From Girardinichthys multiradiatus (Eukaryota > Chordata > Actinopteri > Cyprinodontiformes > Goodeidae): a stretch of 64,000 nucleotides of DNA. Both the position numbers and the translations under genes were made by a program. Where the stretch lies: NCBI RefSeq assembly GCF_021462225.1, contig NC_061812.1:46667363-46731362 (forward strand), written 5' to 3'. The notes beneath the pieces were generated by a model. That model saw only the letters and a program-made list of their open reading frames with translations. It had not been told where the DNA came from and made no database searches. This document shows, in pieces, positions 1 through 11,202 of this stretch; positions within the stretch are counted from its first letter, which is position 1; each line of letters begins with the position of its first letter.

Positions 1-1
1 G

Positions 2-199
2 AAACCTGCCCTTCTCCATGGCTACTCCACCAGAGACGCTTCTCCAGCAAGGCCTGAAAGAGAGAGATCTGCCTCCCTGCATGTTGAAAATCGCAGTGTG
101 ACTTTCTACAAGGAAAAAAAAAAAAACGAAACTCAGAAGAAGTCTGGACCCACTGAGATGGACAACGATCCATGCTGTTTGCAAGAGCCAGAAGAGTGA
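2..199 (+). CDS. Open frame entering from window edge, unrecognised (partial)
   Basis: A frame open from base 2 runs 65 codons to a TGA at 197-199, with no start codon of its own in this frame. It is charged and Lys/Glu-rich in the middle, where a 13-A run near 114-126 encodes the lysines, and ends Asp/Cys/Glu-rich. It could be the last coding exon of a + strand gene lying upstream. It could equally be a 5' UTR exon, because a donor-like GGGGTAACG follows near 408-416 and several short ATG frames overlap. I do not recognise the protein. The A-run would be prone to length change. Confidence 0.28.
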   Translation, partial: KPALLHGYSTRDASPARPERERSASLHVENRSVTFYKEKKKNETQKKSGPTEMDNDPCCLQEPEE

Positions 200-2334
200 T
201 ACACTGGATTTATATTGAAAGCACATCTTATGCGGGCAGAAGAGAAACCGGAGCAAAGTTTCTTCTTTCTCCCTCCTGGAGAAGTTAAAGTGGACAAAGA
301 ATGATTGAATGTCTCACCAACAGACCGGGGAAGGGCCTGGTTGTTTTTTGGACTGATAGAGGACTGTGTGCCATGACAGTCTGACTCTGGAGCGATTTAG
401 AAACTGATGGGGGTAACGTACAAACACACACATTTGCATAAATCTTTTCCTATTTTCTGCAATGAAGAACGCTTATTAACCGCTGCTCATGTGACGCTTG
501 CTTGACGTTGACAGATATAGCGGGTTAAAATATTATTTTAGGGTTAGAAAAGTATCTTTAAAAGGGTGATAACTTAACTCATTTGATACTTTCCAGTTAA
601 TTCTTTCAGAGAAACAAGTTCTCTTTCGTCGTGGAATATTCAGGGTCAATTATTATAGTTATTAAAAGTTATGAAAATGCAGAGGAAGTTACAACATCTC
701 CAAAACTCAGCAGTAACCAAGTGTTTCTATGTTATTCTCAGGACAGATCTCATGAAGGAGCATTTTTAAAACCCAGCGCATGCGTAAAACCTGATGGGTT
801 TCTCCTTCAGATATTATTTTCTGTTGTCAGAGTTTGTATCCCATAAATCTAATGGGTAGAGACCTCATTAAAACAGGCTTAGTTCTACTGCAGATGGTCT
901 TCATACAGTCTCTGACACAGTACTTACAGTTTGGTGCAGTTTTTGTCCGCAAGTGTTAACTGACGCTTGTGGAAAGTACAAATTCATTGTTTTTCACAGC
1001 AGCTGCTGGGAAGAGGTTATATTAGGTTTTTCTTCCCTCTTCTGATTCATGCAGCGTGTTTATTTACACTGTACCTTATATCAGGTCCTGACAAAAACTA
1101 TGAAAGGTTTGGTTCTGCAGGTTCTTTTTTCTCCCTTTGGAGAAGGAAAGGACACCTGATCAGTTCTGTGTTGCATAGAAATATTAAAACACTTGTTGTT
1201 TTCTAAGATATCACCAGCTAAAAACTTTTAAAACTTTTGAGAGTAATTGGTTTTGTTAAACACATTTCCCTTGGTAAAAACAAACCTTTAAAATGAGTAT
1301 GAAAAAATTGGGTTATTTAGAAAGAATCTGATTGGACAGTGGTACCACACAAAAATTAAACTAATCTCATGCTTCCTAAAAGACTCTGCATGAAAAGGCC
1401 TTCAGAACCGTGGAGTTATTTTCCACCACAGTACCAAGTTTTTTAAGCATGCTTTTTCTTTATTTTAAAACAGATCTGGTTTTTGTTTTGTTTTTTGTTT
1501 TTTAGCATAATGTTTGTCTGAAGCTTCTTGTGAACTGGGTTAGAAGCAAATATGATCTGAGGTAAATTAGGAGCTGTGAACTAATAATTTTAAATCTGAT
1601 TATTGTCCAAGCAGAAATAATATATTTAGCCAATCCTTCAATCTCTGCAGAAAGTTAACACCATTGTTCAATGCAGTAGTATTCAACTTGTGGTTCCTGG
1701 ACTCCTGAAGCCCGTAAGCCATAGATTTTGGGTCCATGAAATTATAAGACTTAATTAAAGGTAGGCTGATTACTTATTAAAATAGATCTAAGCCAATGAT
1801 GAGTTCCAGTCATTTTGGTGACTTTGAAATGCAATAATACTCAAAAATTATACTCTGGGGACACAGATTGGGGTTGAAGAGTTTAGTTTTAGAACCAAGG
1901 TTAGGACTTGTATAACGGAATAAAGACAAGTAAAATCCTTTATTTTAGGAAAAGAAAAGAAATAAAGGCCCTCTTAACAGTAAGAGGATGGTCGGCTCAA
2001 ACTCAAGTCTCCTTGTTTGATTTCTTAGGATTTAAAGATTAAAGGAATACATAGGAGTACAAAGGTACACAAGGTGATTTCAGATTATTAAGAGATAAAA
2101 TATTGAAACATTTATCAGCATTTGGATTATTAAAGAGGGGTTCTAGTAATAAGTTTTCCCCAACTCTCAAAATTTAAATAGCCAAATTAAAGAAAATGAT
2201 GTTTGTTCTTCTTTAAACACTATGTGGGAAAAAGTCCAGTTTGGAGACAAGCTTCTTATCTTAATTTCTGATTAAGTCAAACACTGCAGTTTTGTTTAGT
2301 TTGGGTATAACATAAAAATGTCAACGCTGACTTT
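200..2334. other. No gene recognised
   Basis: AT-rich sequence with a few short open frames (for example 631-846 and 967-1206). None has recognisable motifs, consistent splice borders or composition suggesting coding. It is probably intron or intergenic DNA. Confidence 0.5.
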
Positions 2335-2395
2335 TCTAATTTCCCCTCGGGGATCAATAAAGTATCTTTGAATTTGAATTGAATTAAATAAAAAA
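2335..2395 (+). repeat. Non-LTR retrotransposon 3' tail
   Basis: The segment holds the CCCCTCGGGGATCAATAAAG signature followed by an AATTGAATT-type tail. This is typical of the 3' ends of teleost LINEs and the SINEs that share their tails. No coding part is visible next to it, so it is a short 5'-truncated copy. Confidence 0.45.
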
Positions 2396-4185
2396 TACTT
2401 CTTTGCATTTAAGTTGAAATTCTGCAATGCAGCTGCGATCAAATTGAGCCAAACAAAAAGAGAATTATAACAATAACTCTCAGGATTGTAGTTATTATTA
2501 CAGAGTTACAGTACAAAGAATTAGCAAAAGGTTTCAGCATCAGTAAATTTGGATTCATATAAGAGAAAACTGTTGCTGTGCTTCTAAATACTTTGAGATC
2601 TCTTTGGACTATGTGCACTCATTTTTAAAAAGGATCCTGACGATTGTCATAACAAAATTGATCAATTATAGCATTAAAAGATATGGCTGAGAAAACATAT
2701 TCTGAAAAGAGATTGTTAAAAATTTCTTTGAATTCTTGAAGCTTCAAATTTGGCCATTTGTTTGTCTTTGATGTTTTGTCTTTGTTTTGTTGGAATGAAT
2801 GTTTGATTATATGTTGCATGAAACAATAATTCATGTTTAGAATAATGTTTCTAAATCCCAGATTGATTAAAACTTTGAGTTTTCAGGAGAGTTAAGAAGC
2901 AGCTTGTTTCTCAGGTAGGTGCATGTTAATAGCTAAGCAGTTTAAGTTACACTAATGTGGGATGGGATGAAGAAACTGTGGGTCCGCCCATAGGCTGTCA
3001 ATCAGAGGTTAGTTCTGCCTGACTCCGCCCACCTACTAGGTTGGTTCATGCCTTTGTTGTCATGGTAACGCTCAGCACCTCCCTTCCTGAGTTTTAACAT
3101 TGTTTAAGAGACAATAGAGTCAAAATGCTTGTAGTGATTGTTGCCTTAAAAACATGTTTTTTTTGTATAATAATTAAGGATGTAGCATGACTTTTAGATT
3201 TATGTGTTTTATTACTAAAAGGTTAATGAAATAGTTTAAACTAGTTTGAAGAATTAGTTTTGCATGCAGAATCATTGGTGATTTATTAGATTGAAAGTTT
3301 CCCTGGTGCCATTAAGCTAGCTGACAGTTCAAGATATGCAAAAGTAAGGAATATATTTTTGATAAAGAATCAGAGTCATGCCTTTATACTTGGTGGGAAT
3401 TATTTATTTGATTCAATTTGTAGGGTTTATTCATCCAAATTACATTGGATGTCCATTAATCTAATACTCATCTTTGTACAAGACAAATTAGGATGATGTG
3501 TGACTAATTTCTAAGTGAGACATTGATGACGTGAATAACTAAAGTTTGTGTTTAGTTGTTGATGGAACTGAATTGCAGTTAAAAACATCTGGATTTTCTT
3601 TATGTTGCTTTTCTTAAATTCATAGTGACACATAGTTATGTCAGAATTCATTTCTTTGGTTCTATGTAATGTGATCTTGGTTACTAGAACATTTTTGTAC
3701 AAACTTTTTGCTGGATTGTCGCATGGGTTGGACCCTGCGCCAGAAGAGGGGAATGTCAGAATAAAGTAACATGGGGTTCCAAAAGTTTTAGCACTCATGG
3801 GAAAAAGGGTAGCTCAGACCTCCAGTGAGGACTTAGTGACAATGCGAGAGAGACGTTGTACTTTGTTATATAAATGGTGCATAGCTCCCTAAGACCACAT
3901 TATGATAACCTCTCTGAAATTATGGTGTTGATTTTTTGTGAAATTTTATATCTCCACAGATTAGACCATTTTTGAAATTCTTTTTGGGTTTTCTGAAACT
4001 ATGAAATGTTGACCTGTAATCAGACCTTCCTCAAACATCATGTCACATTTTTGATATTCAGAATATTTAGCTGATGGTCATTGCTAGTATATCAGGTGAA
4101 GTCAGAAGATCAATTCTTTTGATTTTGTTGGATGTTTTGATGAAGTTCATGTAGTTAAGCACTTAGGTTTGAGAATGGGACTTTG
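2396..4185. other. No gene recognised
   Basis: AT-rich sequence. A minus-strand frame at 3511-3798 is open but shows no family motif. Part of 3700-4180 may be decayed retroviral sequence, since it directly precedes the integrase remnant, but I could not align any motif. Confidence 0.4.
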
Positions 4186-4189
4186 AATT

Positions 4190-4703
4190 GAAAATTAGCC
4201 AAGTGTTGTGAAGGCCCTGTTCTCACTTATATAAGATTGAGACAAAGGACAGAGGCAAATCTCAGTCCTTTTGAAGTGCTGTGTGGCAGGTCTCCTATTT
4301 TGGACATGGGGATATTGCCAAGATAATTTTCTTCCACATCTTTGTGTGAAGATAGGATGTTGTTTTACTGTCAAAACCTGTCCACTGTGTTTTCTCAAGT
4401 TTCACAGACGGTGAAGGCTGCATTACCAGAAACAGCCACTTCCACCCTCCAGTCCTTTATTCCTGGCGACTGGATTCTGGTCAGAGAATCTAGGAGAAAA
4501 CACAGGAAGTCCAGGCGCTGGAATGGCCCATATCAGATCCTACTAGACACCCAGGAAAGCTGCAGGAAAGCTCCAGCTCCTCCAGCTTCATCTGGCTTCC
4601 AGGACACGAGTCATCTTCCAACTGGATCATCCACGGCCTGAAAGGTGTGAGGACAGCGGACCACCACAAGATAAAGAACTGTAAGCTGATCACTGGCGAG
4701 TGA
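4190..4703 (+). pseudogene. Endogenous retrovirus pol remnant: integrase C-terminus
   Basis: Retroviral integrase inserts viral DNA into the host chromosome. This is the decayed end of such a gene. From 4261 the frame reads LSPFEVLCGRSP, the conserved 'SPFE..(Y/F)GR' box after the catalytic core. A TAA follows at 4324, and the same frame continues with the C-terminal DNA-binding domain: PGDWILVRE, then the KSRRWNGPYQILL stretch (gammaretrovirus-like 'W.GP(F/Y)(Q/V)LL'). A frameshift near 4600 moves the last ~30 codons to another frame, ending TGA 4701. A second frameshift lies near 4225. The core DDE domain, RT and gag are not visible upstream. The fragment belongs with the env piece and LTR that follow. 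Confidence 0.75.
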
Positions 4704-5068
4704 TTGAACAGGTGGTTGAAGAACACTGTTCTTACAAGGGCACAATAATCCCTTGGGCAGTGCAACGTTATTTCAGAATCTACTTAAGGCCATCGCATTG
4801 CCTGAAAGTTAGAAATCATAAGTTGGACTATGGAAGCCTGACTTCCAGCAGGTTAGAGTTCCTGTTTCTAAATATATTTCTAGAGGAGCTTCCTACGACC
4901 GCCCACCTGTAACAGACTGGTAACAGGGCAGCTTGAAGCGCAGAAGCCACTCAGGAGAGGCAGCAGGATTTTTGATTTTTTTTAAAGTTGTTTATAATTT
5001 GTTTTCTTTGAGAAAAAAACTGTTTGCTTTCTGTACCAGAAGAAAGGACATTCCACTTCAAGGTCACG

Positions 5069-5464
5069 ATGCAGTTAAATGGAAGATTGTCTGTTCTGAT
5101 GCTAATGATTGGTATTTCAAGTATTTTTATAACTCTTGTGTTCATTTGGGAAAAGGTACAGCAAAGACAATGTAGGGCTAATTTGAGGAATTGTGTTAAT
5201 AATACTCATCAGCTGATTCGAAGAGAGATCCATCACTTTTCTGACTACTATTATCATGCTGATAATGTCTGGTGGCAACTGATGCATCAAACCGTGAGGA
5301 AGATAAGAAATGATAGTTGCTATGTTTGTTGTTTGATTCCACGTGCTATTAATGATCAACCATTTTTGGTACCAGTTCCTATTGATACTACTTATGCTCT
5401 AGCTACTTTCTTTCCAGATAACCGGTTGGTGGAGGTCATTTTTCCTTGGGTGATGGTTTTGTAG
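5069..5464 (+). pseudogene. Endogenous retrovirus env remnant: leader and start of surface subunit
   Basis: An open frame of 131 codons starts at ATG 5069; the frame is open upstream to about 5024. A hydrophobic leader or membrane segment occupies residues ~8-26, followed by an ectodomain with Asn-X-Ser/Thr sites and closely spaced cysteines around residues 87-93. Its place between the integrase end and a polypurine tract plus LTR identifies it as env. The usual env is 450-650 residues, so most of the surface subunit and the whole transmembrane subunit, with fusion peptide and heptads, are missing. The stop at 5462-5464 sits only ~35 bp before the polypurine tract, so an internal deletion removed the rest. 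Not functional as an envelope. Confidence 0.6.
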
Positions 5465-5498
5465 AATTTTCTTTTAGTTATGTGATTATCTTGTAATC

Positions 5499-5510
5499 AG
5501 AAGAAAGGAG
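5499..5510 (+). promoter_or_regulatory. Retroviral polypurine tract
   Basis: AGAAGAAAGGAG lies directly before TGTAATGG, the expected priming site for plus-strand DNA synthesis at the 3' LTR border. The uninterrupted purines and exact abutment to a TG start support the LTR call. Confidence 0.65.
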
Positions 5511-5945
5511 TGTAATGGAAAATTCTTTTAAAGTGCTCTGATATTCCCTTCACCTCTCTCCTCTGACCTCTGTGTTTTATTAGTGTTCTGTTATTTAGAG
5601 CAGATGGACTCTAAATTCAAATGCTGGAGAGTTTTATGGTTAACACTTCCTGAAGTGTATATTTCAAGGGAAGGTAGATGGGTGCCCTCATAAATAACTT
5701 TGTTAACTCTGACCCGGGGAGGGTCTAGGGGCCATATTTCTAAAACTCTTTGCAGTTGAGATAACACTGTCATGTTCTGGTATAAATACTGTGTGTAAAT
5801 GTTGATCGGGGCTCTGTTTCACTGACTAACCTCAGTGTCAGGGTCTTCAAACGCTGAATGCCTTTGAATAAAACTTATAAGACAAAGTCCGGATTTTCTC
5901 TTGTTATGAGTCAACTTCTACCCACTTTGATAAGAAAATTCCACA
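5511..5945 (+). mobile_element. Candidate 3' LTR of endogenous retrovirus (about 435 bp)
   Basis: Starts TGT at 5511 after the polypurine tract and can end ACA at 5943-5945. Inside, TATAAAT at 5781-5787 and AATAAA at 5867-5872 lie in the right order and spacing for the U3-R-U5 layout of a gammaretrovirus-like LTR. The right border is inferred, because no matching 5' LTR is seen in the window to align with it. The minisatellite begins about 13 bp beyond the inferred end. Confidence 0.6.
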
Positions 5946-5957
5946 ACAAAAGAAAAA

Positions 5958-6804
5958 CTCCATCAGAACCAGATCCAATCTCCATCAGAACCAGTTACGA
6001 ACCCTCCATCAGAACCAGGTCCAAACCCAATCAGAACCAGGAGGAACCTTCTATCAGAAGCAGGTCCAAACCCCTTCAGAACCTGGAATAAATCTCCACA
6101 AGAACTGGACCCAAACTCCATCAGAACCAGTTAGGAACCCTCCATTAGAACCAGACCCAAACTCCATCAGAACCAGGAGGAATTCTGTATCAGGACCAGT
6201 TAGTCACCCACTATCAGAACCAAGTCCAAACTCAATCAGAACCAGGAGGAACCTTCTATCAGAACCAGGTCCAAACTCCTTCAGAACCTGGCAAAAAGCT
6301 CCATCAGTACAAGGAAAGAAAAACTCCATCAGAACCAGGTACAAACATGTATCAGAACCAGGTACAAACCTGTATCAGAACCAGGTCCAGACTCTATCAG
6401 AGCCAAGGAGAAGCATCCATTATAACCAGGTACAGACTTCCACCAGAACCAAATACAGATCTCCATAAAAGCCAGATCCAAACTCTATCAGAACCAGGAA
6501 GAAACCTCTATAAGAACCAGGTCAAAACTCCATCAGAACCTGGCAAAAAGCTCCATCAGAACCAGAAAAAAAATGTTTAAGAACTTTCTAAAAATTTTCA
6601 TCAGAACCAGGAAAAAATCTCCATCAGAACCTTGTACAATTCTTCATCAGAACCAGGTACAAACGTCTATCAGATCCAGGTCCATACTCTATGAGAACCA
6701 GGAAGAAACAGCCATCAGAACCAGGTCCCAACTCCACCAGAACCTGGCAAAAAACTCCATCAGAACCAGATCCAAACTCCATCAAAACCAGGAGGAATTC
6801 TCCA
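5958..6804 (+). repeat. Minisatellite block 1 (22-24 bp, core ATCAGAACC)
   Basis: Tandem units of 22-24 bp share a near-invariant core ATCAGAACCAG followed by a variable 11-13-bp spacer (for example GTCCAAACTCC, ACCCAAACTCC, GAGGAATTCTCC, TTAGTCACCCACT, GCAAAAAGCTCC). Spacer types follow each other in a fixed long-range order that recurs in later blocks. 6347-6790 aligns with the higher-order units at 10201, 11203 and 12182. The unit contains no stop in any frame, so long spurious open frames arise. Confidence 0.9.
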
Positions 6805-7114
6805 TCTCGTTCCCCTGTCCGTTCTGGGAAAATCGGTCCAAGAATGACGTCGATAGCCCTTACGGTTTCCGAGTTATGGGCGGTAGTTCGGGAGCATGCG
6901 CCTCCGATTTAAAAGCCAAGGCCAGGGGGAGACGATAGTGAGGTGCTGCATTAGAAATGCTGCAGGTGTCAAGTTACACTGACACTCTTTGCTGATTGGC
7001 TGATTCATTCCTCACTGTTCTATGTATAGCTCTGTGTATCTCCTACTGTCTATGTCTGTATATGATTCTGTCTTTGTTTCTGCCTCTATTCTCTGCGTGT
7101 CTCACACTCGGACA

Positions 7115-7145
<31 letters not shown>

Positions 7146-7244
7146 TCATGGATTACTATCTTTGTGAGGACTTTCCATTGACTTCCCTTCATTATCTTGA
7201 TTTCTATGGCCTAAACCTGACCCTACCACTAACTCTTTGCCAGC

Positions 7245-7279
<35 letters not shown>

Positions 7280-7287
7280 CCATTGAC
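6805..7287 (+). repeat. Module K, copy 1 (with CA microsatellite)
   Basis: Begins TCTCGTTCCCCTGTCCG and contains a GATAGCCCTTACGGTTTCCG box, a GCTGCATTAGAAATGCTGC stretch, then a (CA)n tract and a ~100-bp segment starting GGATTACTATCTTTGTGAGG, followed by a second (CA)n tract. The same order occurs at 8286 and 14635 and, without the CA part, at 18800. It is interrupted on the right by return of the minisatellite. Confidence 0.85.
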
Positions 7288-8285
7288 CAGGACCAGTTAG
7301 TCATCCACTATCAGAACCAGGTCCAAACTCAATCAGAACCAGGAGGAACCTTCTATCTGAACCAGGTCCAAACTCCTTCAGAACCTGGAATAAATCTCCA
7401 CAAGAACTGGACCCAAACTCCATCAGAACCAGATCCAAACTCCATCAAAACCAGGAGCAATTCTCCATCAGGACCAGTTAGTCACCCACTATCAGAACCA
7501 GGTCCAAACTCAGTCAGAACCGGAAAGAAACCTCTATCAGAACCAGTTCCAAGAAGCATCAGAACCTGGAATAAATCTCCACCAGAACTGGACCCAAACT
7601 CCATCAGAACCAGTTAGGGACCCTCCACCAGAACCAGACCCAAACTCCATCAGAACCAGGAGGAATTCTGTATCAGGACCAGTTAGTCACCCAATATCAG
7701 AACCAGGTCCAAACTCAATCAGAACCATAAAGAAACCTCTATCAGAACCAGTTCAGAAATCCATCAGAACCTGGAGAAAATCTCCATCAGAACTGGACCG
7801 AAACTCCATCAGAACCAGGTCAAAGTCTATTAGAACCAGGTCAAACCTATCAGAACCAGGAAGAAAACTTCACCAGAGCCAGGTCCAAATCTCCTTCAGA
7901 ATCCGGAGGTCCCTTCTATCAGAACCATGGTCCAACATTCCTCAGAACCAGGCCCAAACTCAATCAGAACCAGGAGGAATTCTTCATCAGAACCAGTTAG
8001 GAACCCTTCATCAGAAACACACCCAAACTCCAGCAGAACCAGGAACAAATATCCATCAGAACCGGACACAAACTCTATCAGAACCAGTTAGGGCCACCCC
8101 ATCAGAACCAGACCCAAACTCCATCAGAACCAGGAGGAATTCTGTATCAGGACCAGTTAGTCACCCACTATCAGAACCAGGTCCAAACTCCTTCAGAACC
8201 TGGCAAAAAGCTCCATCAGTACAAGGAAAGAAAAACTCCATCAGAACCAGATCCAAACTCCATCAAAACCAGGAGGAATTCTCCA
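7288..8285 (+). repeat. Minisatellite block 2
   Basis: Same 22-24-bp family as block 1, about 1.0 kb. It ends in GGAGGAATTCTCCA immediately before TCTCGTTCC, the very same junction as at 6804/6805. Blocks 1 and 2 with their module K copies therefore arose by duplication of a minisatellite-K unit. Confidence 0.9.
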
Positions 8286-8737
8286 TCTCGTTCCCCTGTC
8301 CGTTCTGAGAAAATCGGTCCAAGAATGACGTCGATAGCCCTTACGGTTTCCGAGTTATGGGCGGTAGTTCGGGAGCATGCGCCTCCATGTTAAAAGCCCA
8401 GGCCAGGGGGAGACGATAGTGAGGTGCTGCATTAGAAATGCTGCAGGTGTCAAGTTACACTGACACTCTTTGCTGATTGGCTGATTCATTCCTCACTGTT
8501 CTATGTGTAGCTCTGTGTATCTCCTACTGTCTATGTCTGTATATGATTCTGTCTTTGTTTCTGCCTCTATTCTCTGCATGTCTCACACTCGGACACACAC
8601 ACACGCACACTCACACACACACACACCCACACACACATTCATGGATTACTATCTTTGTGAGGACTTTCCATTGACTTCCCTTCATTATCTTGATTTCTAT
8701 TGCCTAAACCTGACCCTACCACTAACTCTTTGCCAGC

Positions 8738-8781
<44 letters not shown>

Positions 8782-9102
8782 CACACACACACACATTCCT
8801 GGATTACTATCTTTGTGAGGACTTTCCTTTGACTTCCCTTCATTATCTTGATTTCTATGGCCTAAACCTGACCCTACCACTAACTCTTTGCCATCGGGAC
8901 ACACACACACACACACATATCCATTGATTACTATCTTTTTGAGGACTTTGCATATACTTCCATTCATTTTCATTCGTTTCTATGGCCTAAACCTTACCCA
9001 ACCCCCTAACTCTTTGACCATCTTCATAGGAGGCAACTACTGGCGGCCATTTTGTGTTGAGTACTTAAACAGCATGTACTGCTGTTCTAACAGCTAGACC
9101 TT
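8286..9102 (+). repeat. Module K, copy 2 (with three CA-punctuated subunits)
   Basis: Near-identical to 6805-7287 through the first CA tract. The GGATTACTATCTTTGTGAGG segment is then present three times (about 8642, 8801 and 8924), each followed by CTAACTCTTTG and, for the first two, a new (CA)n tract. It ends with a GACCATCTTCATAGGAGGCA box and a GGCGGCCATTTTGTGTTGAG stretch that recurs near 15240 and 21570. Confidence 0.85.
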
Positions 9103-10200
9103 CTAACAGGAACCTTCTATCAGAACCAGGTCCAAACTCCTTCAGAACCTTGCAAAAAGCTCCATCAGTACCAGGTTAAAAAACTCCATCAGAAGCAGGT
9201 ACAAACCTGTATCAGAACCAGGTCCAAACTCTATCAGAGCCAAGGAAAAGCATCCATCATAACCAGGTACAGACTTCCATCAGAACCAGATACAGATCTC
9301 CATCAGAGCCAGATCCAAACTCTATCAGAACCAGGAAGAAACGTCTATAAGAACCAAGTCAAAACTCCATCAGAACCTGGCAAAAAGCTCCATCCGAACA
9401 GGAAAAAATCTTTTTAAGAACCTTCTGCAAATTTTCATCAGAATCAGGTATAAACCTCTATCAGATCAAGGTCCCAACTCTATCAGAACCAGGCAGAAAC
9501 CTTAATCAAAATCAGGTCCCAACTCCACTAGTACTTGGCAAAAATCTCCATCAGTACAAGAAAAGAAAATCTCCATCAAAACCAGACCCAAACTCCATCA
9601 GAACCAGGAGAAATTCTCCATCAGGACCAGTTAGGCACCCAATATCAGAACCGGGTCCAAACTCAATCAGAACCGGAAATAAACCTCTATCAGAACCAGT
9701 TCAGAAATCAGGAGGTCCCTTCTATCAGAACCATGGTCCAACATTCCTCAGAACCAGACCCAAACTCAATCAGAACCAGGAGGAATTCTTCATCCGAACC
9801 AGTTAGGAACCCCCCATCAGAACCAGACCCAAACTCCAGCAGAACCAGTTAGGACCCCTCCATCAGAACCAGATCCAAACTCCATCAAAACCAGGAGGAA
9901 TTCTGTATCAGGACCAGTTAGTCACCCACTATCAGAACCAGGTCCAAACTCAGTCAGAACCAGGAGGAACCTTCTATCAGAACCAGTTCCAAGAAGCATC
10001 AGAATCTGAAATAAATCTCCACAAGAACTGGACCCAAACTCCATCAGAACCAGTTAGGGACCCTCCACCAGAATCAAGTCCAAACTCAATCAGAACCAGG
10101 AGGAAACGTCTATCAGAACCAGATCCAAACTCCTTCAGAACCTGGCAAAAAGCTCCATCAGTACAAGGAAAGAAAAACTCCATCAGAACCAGGTACAAAC

Positions 10201-11202
10201 ATGTATCACAACCAGGTACAAACCTGTATCAGAACCAGGTCCAGACTCTATCAGAGCCAAGGAGACGAATCCATTATAACCAGGTACAGACTTCCACCAG
10301 AACCAAATACAGATCTCCATCAGAGCCAGATCCAAACTCTATCAGAACCAGGAAGAAACCTCTATAAGAACCAGGTCAAAACTCCATCAGAACCTGGCAA
10401 AAAGCTCCATCAGAACCAGAAAAAAATGTTTAAGAACTTTCTACAAATTTACATTAGAATCAGGAAAAAATCTCCATCAGAACCAGGTACAAACGTCTAT
10501 CAGATCCAGGTCCATACTCTATCAGAACCAGGAAGAAACAGCCATCAGAACCAGGTCCCAACTCCACCAGAACCTGGCAAAAAACTCCATAAGAACCTTG
10601 AACAATTCTATATCTGAACCATGTACAAGCATCCATCAGAACAAGACCCAAACTCCATCAGAACCAGGAACAAATCTCCATCAAAACCAGACCCAAACTC
10701 CATCAGAACCAGGAGGAATTCTCCATCAGGACCAGTTAGTCACCCACTATCAGAACCAGGTCCAAACTCAATCAGAACCAGGAGGAACCTTCTATCAGAA
10801 CCAGGTCCAAACTCTTTCAGAACCTGGCAAAAAGCTCCATCAGTACAAGGAAAGAAAAACTCCATCAGAACCAGATCCAAACTCCATCAAAACCAGGAGG
10901 AATTCTCCATCAGGACCAGTTAGTCACCCACTATCAGAACCAGGTCCAAACTCAGTCAGAACCAGAAAGAAACCTCTATCAGAACCAGTTCCAAGAAGCA
11001 TCAGAATCTGGAATAAATCTCCACAAGAACTGGACCCAAACTCCATCAGAACCAGTTAGGGACCCTCCACCAGAACCAAGTCCAAACTCAATCAGAACCA
11101 GGGGGAAACGTCTATCAGAACCAGATCCAAACTCCTTCAGAACCTGGCAAAAAGCTCCATCAGTACAAGGAAAGAAAAACTCCATCAGAACCAGGTACAA
11201 AC
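10201..11202 (+). repeat. Higher-order repeat unit 1 (1002 bp)
   Basis: Begins ATGTATCACAACCAGGTAC. About 45 minisatellite monomers in fixed order. It differs from unit 2 mainly by one extra 23-bp monomer near 10460 and scattered single-base changes. Confidence 0.88.

Noticed and set aside
7022..8973. Frames with THTHTH or CVCVCV runs
   Set aside because: Translations of (CA)n microsatellites.
8980..9010. CCTAAACCTTACCC stretches as interstitial telomere repeats
   Set aside because: Only one or two imperfect TAACCC-like units, part of a longer interspersed unit.
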